DNA from: Paraferrimonas haliotis
GTDB taxonomy: Bacteria > Pseudomonadota > Gammaproteobacteria > Enterobacterales > Shewanellaceae
Assembly: GCF_002282895.1 (NCBI RefSeq)
Contig: NZ_NRRB01000001.1
Location: 434,001-498,000, forward strand
Length of the DNA: 64,000 nucleotides
Direction of reading: 5' to 3'
The notes under the pieces are model-generated. The model had not been told where the DNA came from and did no database searches. It worked only from the letters and a program-made list of their open reading frames with translations. The translations under genes and the position numbers were made by a program. Below are positions 20,766 through 30,719 of the stretch, piece after piece. The first letter of the stretch is position 1; every line of letters starts with the position of its first letter.

Positions 20766-20909
20766 TTAAAGCCACATGATATCCAGCGTAGATTTTTAAT
20801 GAAAATGGTGAAGCGCCAAGGGGGCAACGGCGACTTAACCGAGCATAAGTAATTTGGGTGACATCATCATTTACACTAAAAGCTAACGATGTACATAGGA
20901 ATCAAGTTT

Positions 20910-20944
20910 AAAAAATGCCACTCGCTTAAGAAACGAGTGGCATT
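20910..20944 (-). terminator. Rho-independent terminator of valS
   Basis: Read on the minus strand, an 11-bp perfect stem AATGCCACTCG...CGAGTGGCATT with a 9-base loop is followed by T6. It lies 50 bases after the valS stop. The rest of 20766-20993 shows no gene. Confidence 0.85.
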
Positions 20945-20993
20945 ATCATGAGAGCAGAGCTTATCGGTTTCGCTGTAGTCCGTCAGGCTCTAT

Positions 20994-23849
20994 TTACAGC
21001 GACTGCAGTTCCGCTTTTTGCTCGTTGAGTTTTGCGATGTTGGTTTGCATCTCTTCAAGCTTAGCGCGCTCTTTGTCGATAACCGCAGCCGGTGCTTTGG
21101 CAACAAAGTTCGCGTTATTAAGCTTGCCAGCGGTGCGCTGCATATCTTGATTGATTTTTTCAATCTGCTTATCGATACGTGCCACTTCCGCCTCGACATC
21201 GATTAAGCCGGCCATTGGGATCAGCAGCTCCATGTTGCCCACTAATTGTGTGGCCGACATCGGTGCTTTTTCGCCTTCGCCAAGTTCGCTGATGCTTTCT
21301 AGGTTGGCCAAGCGGAACAGGAAGGTTTCGTTGGCGTTTAAGCGGGCTCGCTCGTCATCGTTAATGCTGCGAACCAATGCGTTAAGTGGTTTCGATGGGG
21401 CAATGTTAAGCTCGCCACGGACGTTTCGAACCGCAACAATAACCTGCTTAAGCCATTCCAATTCCGCCATGGCTTGCTCGTTTACTTGCTCGCCATTGAA
21501 CTGAGGGTATGCGGCCAGCATGATGGAATCGCCTTCTACTCCGGCCACCGGTTTCACTCGATCCCAAATGCTTTCGGTAATAAACGGCATAACAGGGTGC
21601 ATTAGGCGCAGCAGGGCTTCCAATACGGTAATCAAGGTGTGGCGAGTGGCGCGTTGTTGCGCTTCGCTGCCATTGGCGAGTACCGGTTTGGTGAGCTCTA
21701 AATACCAGTCGCAGAATTGGTTCCAAGTAAACTCATAAAGCGCATTGGCCGCCATGTCGAAACGGTAGTTATCGATGGACTCGGTTACTTGAGCGACGGT
21801 TTGGTTGAATTGGCCTAGGATCCAGCGATCGGCAAGACTAAGCTCCATGTCGCCACCGTTAATGCCGCAGTCGTGCTCTTCGGTGTTCATGAGCACGTAG
21901 CGCGAGGCGTTCCACAGCTTGTTGCAGAAGTTGCGGTAACCTTCTAAACGGCTCATGTCCCAGTTAATGTCGCGACCGGTTGACGCCATGGCTGCAAGGG
22001 TGAAGCGTAGGGCGTCGGTACCGTGAGCGTTAATGCCGTCGGCGAATTCTTTACGAGTCGACTTTTCAATCTTCTTCGCCAATTGTGGCTGCATCATGTT
22101 GCCACAACGCTTAGCCACCAAGCTTTCTAAGTCAATGCCGTCAATCATGTCTAATGGGTCCAGCACGTTACCCTTAGATTTCGACATCTTGTTGCCTTGT
22201 TCGTCACGAATAAGGCCGGTTACGTAAACCGTTTTAAATGGCACCTGCGGCTTACCATTTTCGTCTTTGCAGAAGTGCATGGTCATCATGATCATCCGCG
22301 CAACCCAGAAGAAAATGATGTCAAAGCCGGTAACCAGTACATCGGTTGGGTGGAAGGTACGCAAGGCGTCGGTGTCTTCTGGCCAACCTAGGGTAGAGAA
22401 TGTCCACAGCGCCGAGCTAAACCAGGTGTCGAGCACGTCATCGTCTTGGCGAAGTACCACATCGGCCGGCAATTGGTTTTGCTCACGAACTTCTTGTTCG
22501 CTGCGACCAACGTAAACCTTGCCGCTTTCGTCGTACCAAGCGGGAATGCGATGTCCCCACCACAGCTGTCGTGAAATGCACCAGTCTTGAATGTCGTTCA
22601 TCCAAGCGTTGTACATGTTTTCGTATTGCTGCGGTACAAACTTAATGTCGCCGTTAGCTACGGCTTCTTGAGCGGTTTTTGCCATGGGCGCTACCGCCAC
22701 ATACCATTGGTCGGTAAGCAGAGGCTCAATCACCACGCCGGAACGGTCGCCGTAAGGCACCATTAAGCTGTGGTCGTCAATTTTTTCAAGTAGGCCTAAG
22801 GCTTCAAACTCAGCAACTACCGCTTTACGAGCAGCAAAGCGCTCAAGACCGACATAAGCCTCTGGCAAGCTGATGTGAATGTCGTTATTGACTGTGCCGT
22901 CGCTGTTAATAACTTCAGCGTCGCGGCGAACTTCAGCATTTGGAGTGAAAATGTTGACCATGGTCAAACCATGGCGTTTGCCCACTTCGTAGTCGTTGAA
23001 GTCGTGAGCTGGGGTGATTTTCACGCAACCCGTGCCTTTTTCCATGTCGGCGTGTTCGTCGCCCACAATCACAATGCGGCGATTCACAATGGGTAAGATG
23101 ATCTCTTTGCCAATTAAGTCGTTGTAGCGCTCGTCGTTCGGGTTTACTGCAACGGCGGAGTCACCCAACATGGTTTCTGGGCGAGTAGTGGCAACCACTA
23201 AATAGTCTTTGCCATCTTTAGTTAGGTTGGCGTCCGCTAATGGGTAGCGGAAGTGCCACATATGGCCGTTCTTTTCTTTGTTTTCAACTTCCAGATCGGA
23301 AATGGCGGTGTGCAGCTTAGGGTCCCAGTTAACCAAGCGCTTACCGCGATAGATAAGGTCGTCTTGGTACAAGCGTACGAATACTTCTTGCACCGCTTTG
23401 GATAAACCTTCGTCCATGGTGAAGCGTTCACGCTCCCAGTCCACAGAGGCGCCTAAACGACGCAATTGCTGAGTAATGGTGCCACCGGAATGGTTCTTCC
23501 AGTCCCACACTTTTTCCATAAAGGCATCACGGCCTATGTCGTGGCGCGTTTTTCCTTCTTCCGCTTCTAACTTGCGCTCTACCAGCATTTGGGTGGCGAT
23601 ACCGGCGTGGTCTGTGCCCACTTGCCATAAGGTGTTTTTGCCTTTCATCCGCTGATAACGGGTTAGGGTGTCCATAATGGTATCTTGGAATGCATGTCCC
23701 ATGTGAAGGCTACCGGTAACGTTTGGTGGCGGGATCATGATGCAGTAGTTGCCAAGGCTTTGGTCACCGGATGGCTTAAAGTAACCTTTCTCTTCCCAAG
23801 CCTTATACAGTGCTTGTTCTAGGCTTTGCGGATTGTAGGTAGTATCCAT
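20994..23849 (-). CDS. valS: Valyl-tRNA synthetase
   Basis: Class Ia synthetase that charges tRNA-Val, 951 residues, normal family length. It has HMGH at 49-52 within [15 protein letters not shown] and KMSKS in [14 protein letters not shown] (about residue 555). The editing domain lies between them ([37 protein letters not shown]). A C-terminal tRNA-binding coiled coil covers the last 70 residues ([17 protein letters not shown]). In E. coli it is the last gene of pepA-holC-valS. Here holC is absent and unrelated genes lie between pepA and valS, so it probably uses its own promoter; a CATAAT box lies about 50 bases upstream. A strong terminator follows. Confidence 0.98.
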   Translation of the reverse strand: MDTTYNPQSLEQALYKAWEEKGYFKPSGDQSLGNYCIMIPPPNVTGSLHMGHAFQDTIMDTLTRYQRMKGKNTLWQVGTDHAGIATQMLVERKLEAEEGKTRHDIGRDAFMEKVWDWKNHSGGTITQQLRRLGASVDWERERFTMDEGLSKAVQEVFVRLYQDDLIYRGKRLVNWDPKLHTAISDLEVENKEKNGHMWHFRYPLADANLTKDGKDYLVVATTRPETMLGDSAVAVNPNDERYNDLIGKEIILPIVNRRIVIVGDEHADMEKGTGCVKITPAHDFNDYEVGKRHGLTMVNIFTPNAEVRRDAEVINSDGTVNNDIHISLPEAYVGLERFAARKAVVAEFEALGLLEKIDDHSLMVPYGDRSGVVIEPLLTDQWYVAVAPMAKTAQEAVANGDIKFVPQQYENMYNAWMNDIQDWCISRQLWWGHRIPAWYDESGKVYVGRSEQEVREQNQLPADVVLRQDDDVLDTWFSSALWTFSTLGWPEDTDALRTFHPTDVLVTGFDIIFFWVARMIMMTMHFCKDENGKPQVPFKTVYVTGLIRDEQGNKMSKSKGNVLDPLDMIDGIDLESLVAKRCGNMMQPQLAKKIEKSTRKEFADGINAHGTDALRFTLAAMASTGRDINWDMSRLEGYRNFCNKLWNASRYVLMNTEEHDCGINGGDMELSLADRWILGQFNQTVAQVTESIDNYRFDMAANALYEFTWNQFCDWYLELTKPVLANGSEAQQRATRHTLITVLEALLRLMHPVMPFITESIWDRVKPVAGVEGDSIMLAAYPQFNGEQVNEQAMAELEWLKQVIVAVRNVRGELNIAPSKPLNALVRSINDDERARLNANETFLFRLANLESISELGEGEKAPMSATQLVGNMELLIPMAGLIDVEAEVARIDKQIEKINQDMQRTAGKLNNANFVAKAPAAVIDKERAKLEEMQTNIAKLNEQKAELQSL

Positions 23850-23946
23850 AAAATTCGGTCAATCTCTAGCGGTAGTTAGTTAAACGGAAAACAGCGTATT
23901 ATGCCGTATTTCAACGGGCTTAGCTAGCAACAAACAGTGACCTAAC

Positions 23947-24240
23947 TCAAGCAAGTTCGTCTGCGCAGCATTGGTCTTGCAAGAATTCGATGACGGCGTT
24001 CAGTTGCTCAAATTCGGCGGTGCAAAATAGGGTACGTCCCTCTCGTCGTTGTTGAATAAGACCCGCCGAGGCCAAACTCGATAAATGATGGGACAGGGTA
24101 GAGCCTGGTACGTTAAGTTGTTGTTGTACGTCGCCCACCGCTATCCCTTTGCTGCCAGATTGCACCAATCGTTTGTAGATGGCCAGTCGAGTCGGGTGGC
24201 CAAGCTCTTTTAGAGCCTTTGCGGCTTGTTCAAGTTGCAT
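23947..24240 (-). CDS. ArsR/SmtB-family repressor
   Basis: A 97-residue winged-helix repressor. The core is LKELGHPTRLAIYKRLVQSG, with the recognition helix VPGSTLSHHLSSLASAGLI and the wing QRREGRTLFC. The canonical ELCVCDL metal site of ArsR is absent. The only cysteines are FC in the wing and QCC near the C-terminus (LQDQCCADELA), so thiol or metalloid sensing by those is possible but unproven. The start at 24240 (not 24261) is supported by AAGGAG upstream. It is divergent from a YraQ/ArsP-like permease gene, with an inverted repeat between them. Confidence 0.88.
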   Translation of the reverse strand: MQLEQAAKALKELGHPTRLAIYKRLVQSGSKGIAVGDVQQQLNVPGSTLSHHLSSLASAGLIQQRREGRTLFCTAEFEQLNAVIEFLQDQCCADELA

Positions 24241-24261
24241 GTGATCTCCTTCCTGTATCAT

Positions 24262-24283
24262 TATTTCGATATTACTAGAAATA
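24262..24283. promoter_or_regulatory. ArsR-type operator candidate
   Basis: The inverted repeat TATTTC-N10-GAAATA lies between the divergent arsR-like and permease genes and ends three bases before the -35 box of the permease promoter. Position and AT-rich symmetry suit an ArsR/SmtB operator controlling both genes. Confidence 0.55.
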
Positions 24284-24285
24284 TC

Positions 24286-24314
24286 TTGACATGAAAACCG
24301 GCACTCTTTATATT
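24286..24314 (+). promoter_or_regulatory. Sigma-70 promoter of the permease gene
   Basis: TTGACA (24286-24291) and TATATT (24309-24314) are spaced exactly 17 bases apart. Transcription should begin near 24321, which makes the upstream in-frame ATG at 24291 unusable as a start. Confidence 0.75.
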
Positions 24315-24353
24315 TCGACTAATCTGGAAATGTGGAAATTATTGGTCATAGTG

Positions 24354-25262
24354 ATGAATTATCAAGCCCTAGTAGATGCGTTGTCGATGTTTGCCTTTTT
24401 AGCGGTGGAGCTCACTCTGCTGTTTTTGTTAATAAGTTATGGGGTAGGGGTATTACAAACCTACCTGCCACCCCAGAAAATTCAGGCGGTTCTGAGCAGT
24501 AAAAACGGTAAAGGTTACGTTGTTGCCGCCTTACTTGGCGCTATTACGCCGTTTTGTAGCTGTTCAACCATTCCTTTTTTAAAAGGCTTACTGCGAGCGC
24601 GAGCGGGTTTTGGCACCATGATGGTATTCCTGTTCGCAAGTCCTTTATTAAACCCCATCATAATTGGCCTGTTTGCCGTGACTTTTGGTATTAAAGTGAC
24701 CGCTTTTTATTTTGTGATAGCCATGGGGGTGTCGCTTATTGCGGGTGTGGTGCTTGAAAAGCTTGGCTTTGAGCGTTACGTAAAAGCCGACGCTTACAGC
24801 GAGCCAAAGCCAAAGTCTTGCTGTGGTGCAACTAACAAAGCGGTTGCTGAGGAGAGTAAATGGCGCAAGATTTGGCGTGCCACCTGGCAAGACTTTGTTA
24901 AGGTGACGCCTTACTTGTTTGGCGGTATTGCCATTGGTGCATTGATTTACGGCTTTATGCCCACAGAGCTTATCACCCACTACGCCAGTGAAGACAACCC
25001 GTTTGCTGTGGTGGTTGCTGCTGTGATTGGCATTCCGCTTTATATTCGAGCAGAAGCGGTGATTCCGCTTAGCGCTGCGCTTGCCGCCAAAGGAATGAGC
25101 TTAGGCGCGGTGATGGCCCTTATTATTGGCAGCGCTGGGGCAAGTTTGACTGAGGTAATTTTGCTTAAGTCCATTTTCAAAACGCCCATGATTTATGCGT
25201 TTGTGGGGGTTATTGTCACCATGGCAATAAGTGCGGGCTATTTATACGGATGGCTATTTTAA
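24354..25262 (+). CDS. YraQ/ArsP-family permease (DUF318)
   Basis: A 302-residue inner-membrane permease with about eight hydrophobic segments in two halves. It carries the family motif GAITPFCSCSTIPFLKGLL in the first half and a related GIPLYIRAEAVIPLSAALAA in the second. A cytoplasmic loop near 160-180 holds KSCCG. ArsP members export trivalent organoarsenicals; other relatives have unknown cargo. The two thiol motifs and the divergent ArsR-type repressor fit metalloid or thiol-reactive cargo. The frame is open from 24291, but the predicted promoter overlaps that region. ATG 24330 would leave almost no leader, and ATG 24354 gives a normal family N-terminus. Confidence 0.85.
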   Translation: MNYQALVDALSMFAFLAVELTLLFLLISYGVGVLQTYLPPQKIQAVLSSKNGKGYVVAALLGAITPFCSCSTIPFLKGLLRARAGFGTMMVFLFASPLLNPIIIGLFAVTFGIKVTAFYFVIAMGVSLIAGVVLEKLGFERYVKADAYSEPKPKSCCGATNKAVAEESKWRKIWRATWQDFVKVTPYLFGGIAIGALIYGFMPTELITHYASEDNPFAVVVAAVIGIPLYIRAEAVIPLSAALAAKGMSLGAVMALIIGSAGASLTEVILLKSIFKTPMIYAFVGVIVTMAISAGYLYGWLF

Positions 25263-25392
25263 CGAAATCTTTACATAAGATTACACAGCCTTGACGCTGC
25301 TTGACGGCGAACACTTTAGCATAACAATCTCGGACCAATGAAGGCTTGTACTTTCAGTGGATGGGACTGGAAAGGAGTGGATGGAAGTGTAT

Positions 25393-26670
25393 ATGAAACG
25401 CATTAAACGGATTGAGGTAGGCGTGTCAGCTATCGTAACCAGCGCAGCGCTAATTATAACGCTGTTGAGTATGGTAGGCTGCTCATCGGAATCGCAGCCC
25501 GAATCATCGGCTGACTCACAACTGCAAGGCGGCGATAGTGTTACAGAGCAAGCCATACCAAGCTTGCCTGAGCAGCCGTTTAATTACGCTGTAATTGAGC
25601 TGCCTCAGCATTACCGAGTGAATACCTTTGCCGCTGGGGCGCAATTGCAGCGGGCAGCCATTGAGCTTGATAACACACCGGTTGATAATCCGATAACGGA
25701 TCACGGAGCTACTTTAGGTCGAGTGTTGTTTTATGATCGCCGCTTAAGTGCTAATGGCAGCATCGCTTGTGCCTCTTGTCATCAAAGTGATCATGGTTTT
25801 TCCGATGCTAACCGTTTAAGTGAAGGCTTTGACGGCGAAGATACCCGCCGTCACTCTATGGGCCTTGCCAATGCGGTGTTTTATCAGTCCGGTAAATTTT
25901 TCTGGGACGAGCGAGCAGAAACGCTAGAAGCGCAGGTACTGATGCCGTTTCAAGATCCGGTAGAAATGGGCTTGTCGCTGGAAGAACTCAATCAACGAGT
26001 CATGGCCCAGAGTTACTATGGGCCGCTTTTTGAACGTGCGTTTGGAGATGCACAGGTTACGTCTGAGCGAATTGCCAAGGCGTTGGCGCAGTTTATTCGC
26101 GCCATGGTGAGCATCAGTGCGAAATACGATCAAGCGCGCGTAGAAGTGGATAACGCGGCGCAAGACTTTCCTGGGTTTACCGCTCAGGAAAACTTAGGCA
26201 AACGCTTATTCTTTTTGCCGCGGCAACTGGCCGATGGTCAAAGCACCAACTGCGCCGGTTGCCACATCAGTGAAGCCTTTGTGGGCGCCGCATCAATGCC
26301 ACTTCGAGGCACTACCAGCGCTACCAACAATGGTCTAGATATTGATAGCAGTGTCGATCATGGTGTGTTCGAGAGCAGTGGTAATACTAACGATCAAGGC
26401 AAGTTTAAAGTGCCTTCGTTAAAAAATGTCGGCGTAACACCGCCTTATATGCACGATGGGCGTTTTGCGACGCTCGAGGAGGTGGTGGAGCATTACAGCA
26501 CCGCCATACAGCCTCACCCTAATTTGTCCCCGATTTTACGAGCAGCCAATGGTGAGCCTGTGCGTTTTAACTTCACTGACGCAGAGAAAGCCGCGCTGGT
26601 GGCGTTTTTACACACCTTAACCGACTACGACATGATGGCGGATGAAAAATTCAGTGACCCATTTCAATAA
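25393..26670 (+). CDS. Dihaem cytochrome-c peroxidase / MauG-family lipoprotein
   Basis: A 425-residue exported dihaem protein. The N-terminus MKRIKRIEVGVSAIVTSAAL ends in lipobox MVGC (Cys30), predicting a lipid anchor. Two c-type haem sites are present: CASCH at 126-130 and CAGCH at 287-291. Between and after them are typical features of the bacterial peroxidase/MauG family (RRHSMGLANAVFYQSGKFFW, MPFQDPVEMG, KFKVPSLKNVGVTPPYMHDG). It would reduce periplasmic hydrogen peroxide or oxidise an unknown partner. The upstream ATG 25357 is less likely because GGAAG precedes 25393. It lies between an arsR/permease pair and pepA, and shares a bidirectional terminator with pepA. Confidence 0.92.
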   Translation: MKRIKRIEVGVSAIVTSAALIITLLSMVGCSSESQPESSADSQLQGGDSVTEQAIPSLPEQPFNYAVIELPQHYRVNTFAAGAQLQRAAIELDNTPVDNPITDHGATLGRVLFYDRRLSANGSIACASCHQSDHGFSDANRLSEGFDGEDTRRHSMGLANAVFYQSGKFFWDERAETLEAQVLMPFQDPVEMGLSLEELNQRVMAQSYYGPLFERAFGDAQVTSERIAKALAQFIRAMVSISAKYDQARVEVDNAAQDFPGFTAQENLGKRLFFLPRQLADGQSTNCAGCHISEAFVGAASMPLRGTTSATNNGLDIDSSVDHGVFESSGNTNDQGKFKVPSLKNVGVTPPYMHDGRFATLEEVVEHYSTAIQPHPNLSPILRAANGEPVRFNFTDAEKAALVAFLHTLTDYDMMADEKFSDPFQ

Positions 26671-26682
26671 TATCGCAATAAA

Positions 26683-26709
26683 AAAGGGAAGCTTAGTAAG
26701 CTTCCCTTT
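26683..26709. terminator. Bidirectional terminator between the peroxidase gene and pepA
   Basis: A perfect 12-bp stem, AAAGGGAAGCTT (26683-26694) with AAGCTTCCCTTT (26698-26709), has a 3-base loop and is flanked by A-rich and T-rich runs. It works for the plus-strand peroxidase gene and, with six T on the minus strand, for pepA. Confidence 0.9.
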
Positions 26710-26775
26710 GTGTTTGCCTTCGCGGTTGACTCTCACTTATTTGGGCGATTGTATTAGCGCCAAAGTTAGCGCGGC

Positions 26776-28284
26776 TTATTCGCCTTGGTCAATCTCGGCT
26801 TTGTTCATCAGATACTGAGTCAAAATTGGCACTGGGCGGCCGGTAGAACCTTTGTTCTTACCTGAGTTCCACGCAGTACCTGCGCAGTCAATGTGAGCCC
26901 ATTGATATTTCTTGGCAAAGCGAGACAAGAAACAAGCCGCGGTAATGGTGCCAGCAGGGCGGCCGCCAATGTTTTGCATGTCAGCAAATGGGCTTTCAAT
27001 TTGCTCTTGATACTCGTCCCACAACGGCAAGCGCCAAGCGCGGTCACCGGATTGCTCGCCGGCGTTTAAGAGCTCGTGGGCCAATGGATTATGGTTCGAC
27101 AGTAGGCCACTGGCGTGTTTGCCCAGAGCAATCACACAGGCACCGGTTAAGGTGGCGGTATCCACCACGGTTTCTGGGTCAAAGCGCTCAACGTAGGTCA
27201 GCACGTCACACAGCACCATACGACCTTCAGCATCGGTATTCAGCACTTCAACCGTTTGGCCACTCATGGTGGTAATGATATCGCCCGGGCGATAGGCTTT
27301 GCCATCGGGCATATTCTCACAACCGGCAAGAATGGCGATAACGTTAATCGGTAGATTAAGCTCAACCACAGACTTCATCATGCCAATGACACCGGCAGCA
27401 CCGCCCATGTCGTATTTCATTTCGTCCATGCCTTCGCCAGGCTTGAGTGAAATACCGCCTGAGTCAAAGGTAAGCCCTTTGCCGATAATAACGATAGGTC
27501 GGGCACTGGCATCTGGCGCGCCTTGGTAGTTCATTACCGTCATAATTGACTCGTTTTCTGAGCCTCGACCAACCGCTAAGTAGGACTGCATGTCCAGCTC
27601 GGCCATTTGCTCTTCGCCCAACGTGGTAACGGTAAGGGCATCGCAGTTTTCACCCAACTGGCGTGCTTGAGAAGCTAGGTAGGCTGGATTACAAATGTTT
27701 GGCGGCATGTTGGCCACATCACGACACAGCTTCATGCCTTCTGAAATGGCTAAGCCATGATTAATGGCGCGCTCGCCCACGGGTAATTCACGACGGGTGG
27801 ACACGTTAAACACCATTTTACGCAATGGACGGCGGGTTTCGCCTTTTTTGCTTTTTAGGGTGTCGAAGGTGTACAAGGTATCGGCGGTGGTTTCTACCGC
27901 TTGGCGAACCTTCCAGTAAGTGTCACGACCTTTCACATGCAGTTCGCTTAAAAAGCAAACGGCTTCCATGGAGCCTGTCTCGTTTAAGGTGTTAATGGTT
28001 TTGGCGATGATTTGTTTGTATTGGCGCTCATCGAGCTCACGCTCTTTACCGCAACCTACGAGCAATACCCGCTCGCTTAATACATTGGGCACATGGTGAA
28101 GCAGTAACATTTGCCCCGGTTTGCCTTCAAGGTCGCCGCGACGTAAAAGGTTGCTGATATAGCCTTCACTGATTTTATCCAGTTGTTCAGCTATGCCAGA
28201 TAAACGACGGGGTTCATAAACACCGACAACAATACAGGCAGAACGTTGTTTTTCTGGACTACCGCTCTTAACATTAAACTCCAT
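26776..28284 (-). CDS. pepA: Leucyl aminopeptidase (cytosol aminopeptidase A)
   Basis: M17 dizinc exopeptidase that removes N-terminal leucine and other residues; in E. coli it is also a DNA-binding cofactor in cer recombination. The 502-residue product has the family signature [10 protein letters not shown] and metal-site segments [17 protein letters not shown] and [10 protein letters not shown]. The N-terminal macro-like domain matches family length. ATG 28284 has TAGGAG six bases upstream. It is divergent from lptF, as in enterobacteria, but the holC-valS continuation of that operon is broken. The terminator is shared with the peroxidase gene. Confidence 0.97.
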   Translation of the reverse strand: MEFNVKSGSPEKQRSACIVVGVYEPRRLSGIAEQLDKISEGYISNLLRRGDLEGKPGQMLLLHHVPNVLSERVLLVGCGKERELDERQYKQIIAKTINTLNETGSMEAVCFLSELHVKGRDTYWKVRQAVETTADTLYTFDTLKSKKGETRRPLRKMVFNVSTRRELPVGERAINHGLAISEGMKLCRDVANMPPNICNPAYLASQARQLGENCDALTVTTLGEEQMAELDMQSYLAVGRGSENESIMTVMNYQGAPDASARPIVIIGKGLTFDSGGISLKPGEGMDEMKYDMGGAAGVIGMMKSVVELNLPINVIAILAGCENMPDGKAYRPGDIITTMSGQTVEVLNTDAEGRMVLCDVLTYVERFDPETVVDTATLTGACVIALGKHASGLLSNHNPLAHELLNAGEQSGDRAWRLPLWDEYQEQIESPFADMQNIGGRPAGTITAACFLSRFAKKYQWAHIDCAGTAWNSGKNKGSTGRPVPILTQYLMNKAEIDQGE

Positions 28285-28518
28285 GAGCACTCCTAGATAG
28301 TTAAAGACATCGACTGTTTATTGTTAGATAATGTCGGTTTACGACGCAATTTTCAGTTTAATGCCCTTAGACTCTGTTGTTACTATCGTTTGTATGATTC
28401 TTCGGATGTGAGTCCGAACTGGGTGACGTTTAAGATAGAAAACTATCGAAAGTAGTTAGTTTACATAAAAGATAGGCTGTTTCCAGCAAAAAACAAAGTT
28501 AAGTGGTCGGATAAAGTA
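28285..28518. other. pepA-lptF divergent intergenic region
   Basis: A 234-base non-coding stretch that must hold both promoters. Two small inverted repeats are visible: TTCGGA-N6-TCCGAA (28401-28418) and GATAG-AAAA-CTATC (28434-28447). I see no convincing consensus promoter and no gene. Confidence 0.5.
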
Positions 28519-29661
28519 GTGATCCTATTTAGATACTTGATAAAAGAGGTTTTGAAAGCGCAAGCAGCGGTGCTGTTTGTGCTGCTTACCATATTTATAA
28601 GCCAAAACTTTGTGCGAGTTTTGGCCGATGCCTCTGAGGGACAATTTCCTGCAGGGCTTGTGGCCACCATCATGGCATTAAACCTCCCTTGGTTATCGGC
28701 GCTCATTGTGCCCTTGAGCTTGTTTTTAGGCGTACTGTTGGCTCATGGTCGCATGTACGCAGAAAGCGAAATGACGGTGATGCATGCGGTGGGCGTATCG
28801 GAGTGGTACGTTGCCCGGGTGACCTTGTTGTTAGCGGTCTTTAATATGGTTATTGCTGGAGCCTTGTCGCTGTACATTGCGCCGTGGGCACAAGAAAAAG
28901 AAGCGCAAATCCTCGAAAAAGCACGCTCAGAAGCGGGCTTAGCCGCCTTAGTGCAAGGGCGTTTTCAACAAGCGGCAAACGGCCAAGCGGTTATTTTCGT
29001 TGAAAAATTGGATAAAAACGCCACCTTAGAGCGGGTGTTTGTGGCGCATTTACCGAAAGACGTGGCTGAAGGTGAAGAGCCAGAAGCGCCGTCTGTGGTG
29101 GTGGCTAATAGCGGTCAAATCATCGAAGATCGCAGCGGCGGTCAACGCTTAAAATTAGATGATGGTGTTCGTTATCAAGGCGGCGTTGGCCGAGTGGATT
29201 ACCAAATCACCGAATTTGGTGATTATCAAATGCAGATAAAAGAGCAAGCCGCTGAAGAGCGCCGTAGGCGTTTATCGGCCTTGCCTCTTAATGAGTTGCG
29301 GGCCATGGATACTGCTGAGGCCAATGCCGAGTTTCATTGGCGACTGGCAATACCTTTGGCGTTGCCGATTATGGTGCTGATGGCGGTGCCCTTGTCGCGC
29401 GTAAACACCCGTCAGGGAAAATTTGCCAAAATTGGCCCGGCCATCCTCTTGTATTTAGGTTACTTTGGTATGTTAGTGGCGGGACGACGTTCCCTCGAAG
29501 ACGGCGTGTTACCTGAGCAATTGGGATTGTGGTGGGTACACCTATTTGGTTTGATAATTGCCATTATTATGATTGCCAAAGAACGCCCCATAGGGCTTAA
29601 GTTTATGGGGTTACTCAGTGGTCGATTGAATCGAGATGGTAAGCAGGAAGCACAGTCATGA
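28519..29661 (+). CDS. lptF: LPS export permease LptF
   Basis: Inner-membrane half of the LptB2FG transporter that pulls lipopolysaccharide from the inner membrane into the Lpt bridge. The 380-residue product has six TM helices around a periplasmic beta-jellyroll (about 120-260). It begins LFRYLIKEVLKAQAAVLFVL and has the coupling-helix region ESEMTVMHAVGVS. The start is GTG at 28519, judged by homology to E. coli LptF (MIIIRYLVRETLKSQ). lptG overlaps its stop. Confidence 0.96.
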   Translation: MILFRYLIKEVLKAQAAVLFVLLTIFISQNFVRVLADASEGQFPAGLVATIMALNLPWLSALIVPLSLFLGVLLAHGRMYAESEMTVMHAVGVSEWYVARVTLLLAVFNMVIAGALSLYIAPWAQEKEAQILEKARSEAGLAALVQGRFQQAANGQAVIFVEKLDKNATLERVFVAHLPKDVAEGEEPEAPSVVVANSGQIIEDRSGGQRLKLDDGVRYQGGVGRVDYQITEFGDYQMQIKEQAAEERRRRLSALPLNELRAMDTAEANAEFHWRLAIPLALPIMVLMAVPLSRVNTRQGKFAKIGPAILLYLGYFGMLVAGRRSLEDGVLPEQLGLWWVHLFGLIIAIIMIAKERPIGLKFMGLLSGRLNRDGKQEAQS

Positions 29662-30719
29662 TGAAAATTCTCGATTGGTACATTGCTCGCATTCTGGTGT
29701 CCACCTCGGCCCTGACCTTGCTGATTTTAACCGGTTTGTCCGGCATCATTAAATGGGTCGACCAATTGCGTATGGTGGGGCGCGGCACCTACGATATGAG
29801 CGACGCCCTTATTTATGTGCTTTATCTTATTCCTCGTGACATCGAGATGTTTTTTCCAATGGCGGTGTTACTGGGTGCCTTAATTGGCTTAGGCATGATG
29901 GCGCAAAGCTCAGAGCTGGTGGTAATGCAAGCATCTGGCTGGTCGCGCTTAGACATCATTAAATCCGTTATGAAAACCGCCATTCCTTTGATGCTTCTGG
30001 TGATGGCCATCGGCGAGTGGGTAGCCCCAGTTAGTGAGCAAACCGGACGGCAACTGCAAGCCCACAAGGTGTCTGGCGGTAAAATGTTTAAAGGCAAGCG
30101 CAGTACTTGGGCTAAAGACGGTGATTTGTTTGTAAACATTGCCGAGGTGGAAAAAGCCACCTTACTGAAAGGCATTACTCAGTATCAATTTGACGATAAT
30201 CAGCACCTTATCGCGGTGATTTCGGCAGCGAAAGCCGACTTTAGCGACGGCATTTGGAAAATGCACGACGTCACAGTGACACGCTTAACCGACACCAAAG
30301 TCACCCTTAATCACAACGAAACTCAGAATTGGCAGTCGACCCTTACCCCAGATAAATTGAGTGTGGTATCGGTTAAGCCTGAAGCGCTTTCTATTAAAGG
30401 GCTGGTGGGCTATTTAGATTACTTAAAAGTGAATAAGCAAGACCCAAGTCGCTACGAATTAGCGCTCTGGCGCAAACTGATGCAGCCGTTTACGGTGGCG
30501 GTAATGATGCTGATGGCCTTGTCGTTTGTGTTCAGCCCCATTCGAACTTCCACCATGGGGGCACGAGTGCTCATTGGCGTAGTGGCCGGTTTCACTTATT
30601 ACGTGTCCAGCGAAGTGCTTGGCACGGTGAGCTTGGTTTATCAGCTACCGGCGGCGGTTGGAGCGATTACGCCGAGCGTGTTATTTGTCGGCGTTGCTAT
30701 GTGGCTGCTACGGCGCTAG
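29658..30719 (+). CDS. lptG: LPS export permease LptG
   Basis: Second permease of LptB2FG. The 353-residue product has six TM helices and a periplasmic jellyroll (about 130-255). It starts ILDWYIARILVSTSALTLLIL and has SELVVMQASGWSRLDIIKS as the coupling region that contacts LptB. The ATG overlaps the lptF stop; a second ATG follows at 29661 and either could be used. The TAG stop shares the four bases CTAG with the stop of the convergent glycosyltransferase gene, so there is no spacer between the two transcripts. Confidence 0.96.
   Translation: MMKILDWYIARILVSTSALTLLILTGLSGIIKWVDQLRMVGRGTYDMSDALIYVLYLIPRDIEMFFPMAVLLGALIGLGMMAQSSELVVMQASGWSRLDIIKSVMKTAIPLMLLVMAIGEWVAPVSEQTGRQLQAHKVSGGKMFKGKRSTWAKDGDLFVNIAEVEKATLLKGITQYQFDDNQHLIAVISAAKADFSDGIWKMHDVTVTRLTDTKVTLNHNETQNWQSTLTPDKLSVVSVKPEALSIKGLVGYLDYLKVNKQDPSRYELALWRKLMQPFTVAVMMLMALSFVFSPIRTSTMGARVLIGVVAGFTYYVSSEVLGTVSLVYQLPAAVGAITPSVLFVGVAMWLLRR

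Noticed and set aside
20799..20852. 17-codon frame downstream of the toxin gene (MKMVKRQGG...) as the missing end of the stub
   Set aside because: Too short, no sequence link to the signal peptide at 20090. It cannot be joined with confidence.
20766..20909. Integron attC site beside the toxin-antitoxin cassette
   Set aside because: I could not find the paired R/L core sequences or a GTTRRRY joint.
24291..24353. Upstream start for the permease at 24291
   Set aside because: This ATG lies in the -35 box of a good promoter; the mRNA would begin about 30 bases downstream.
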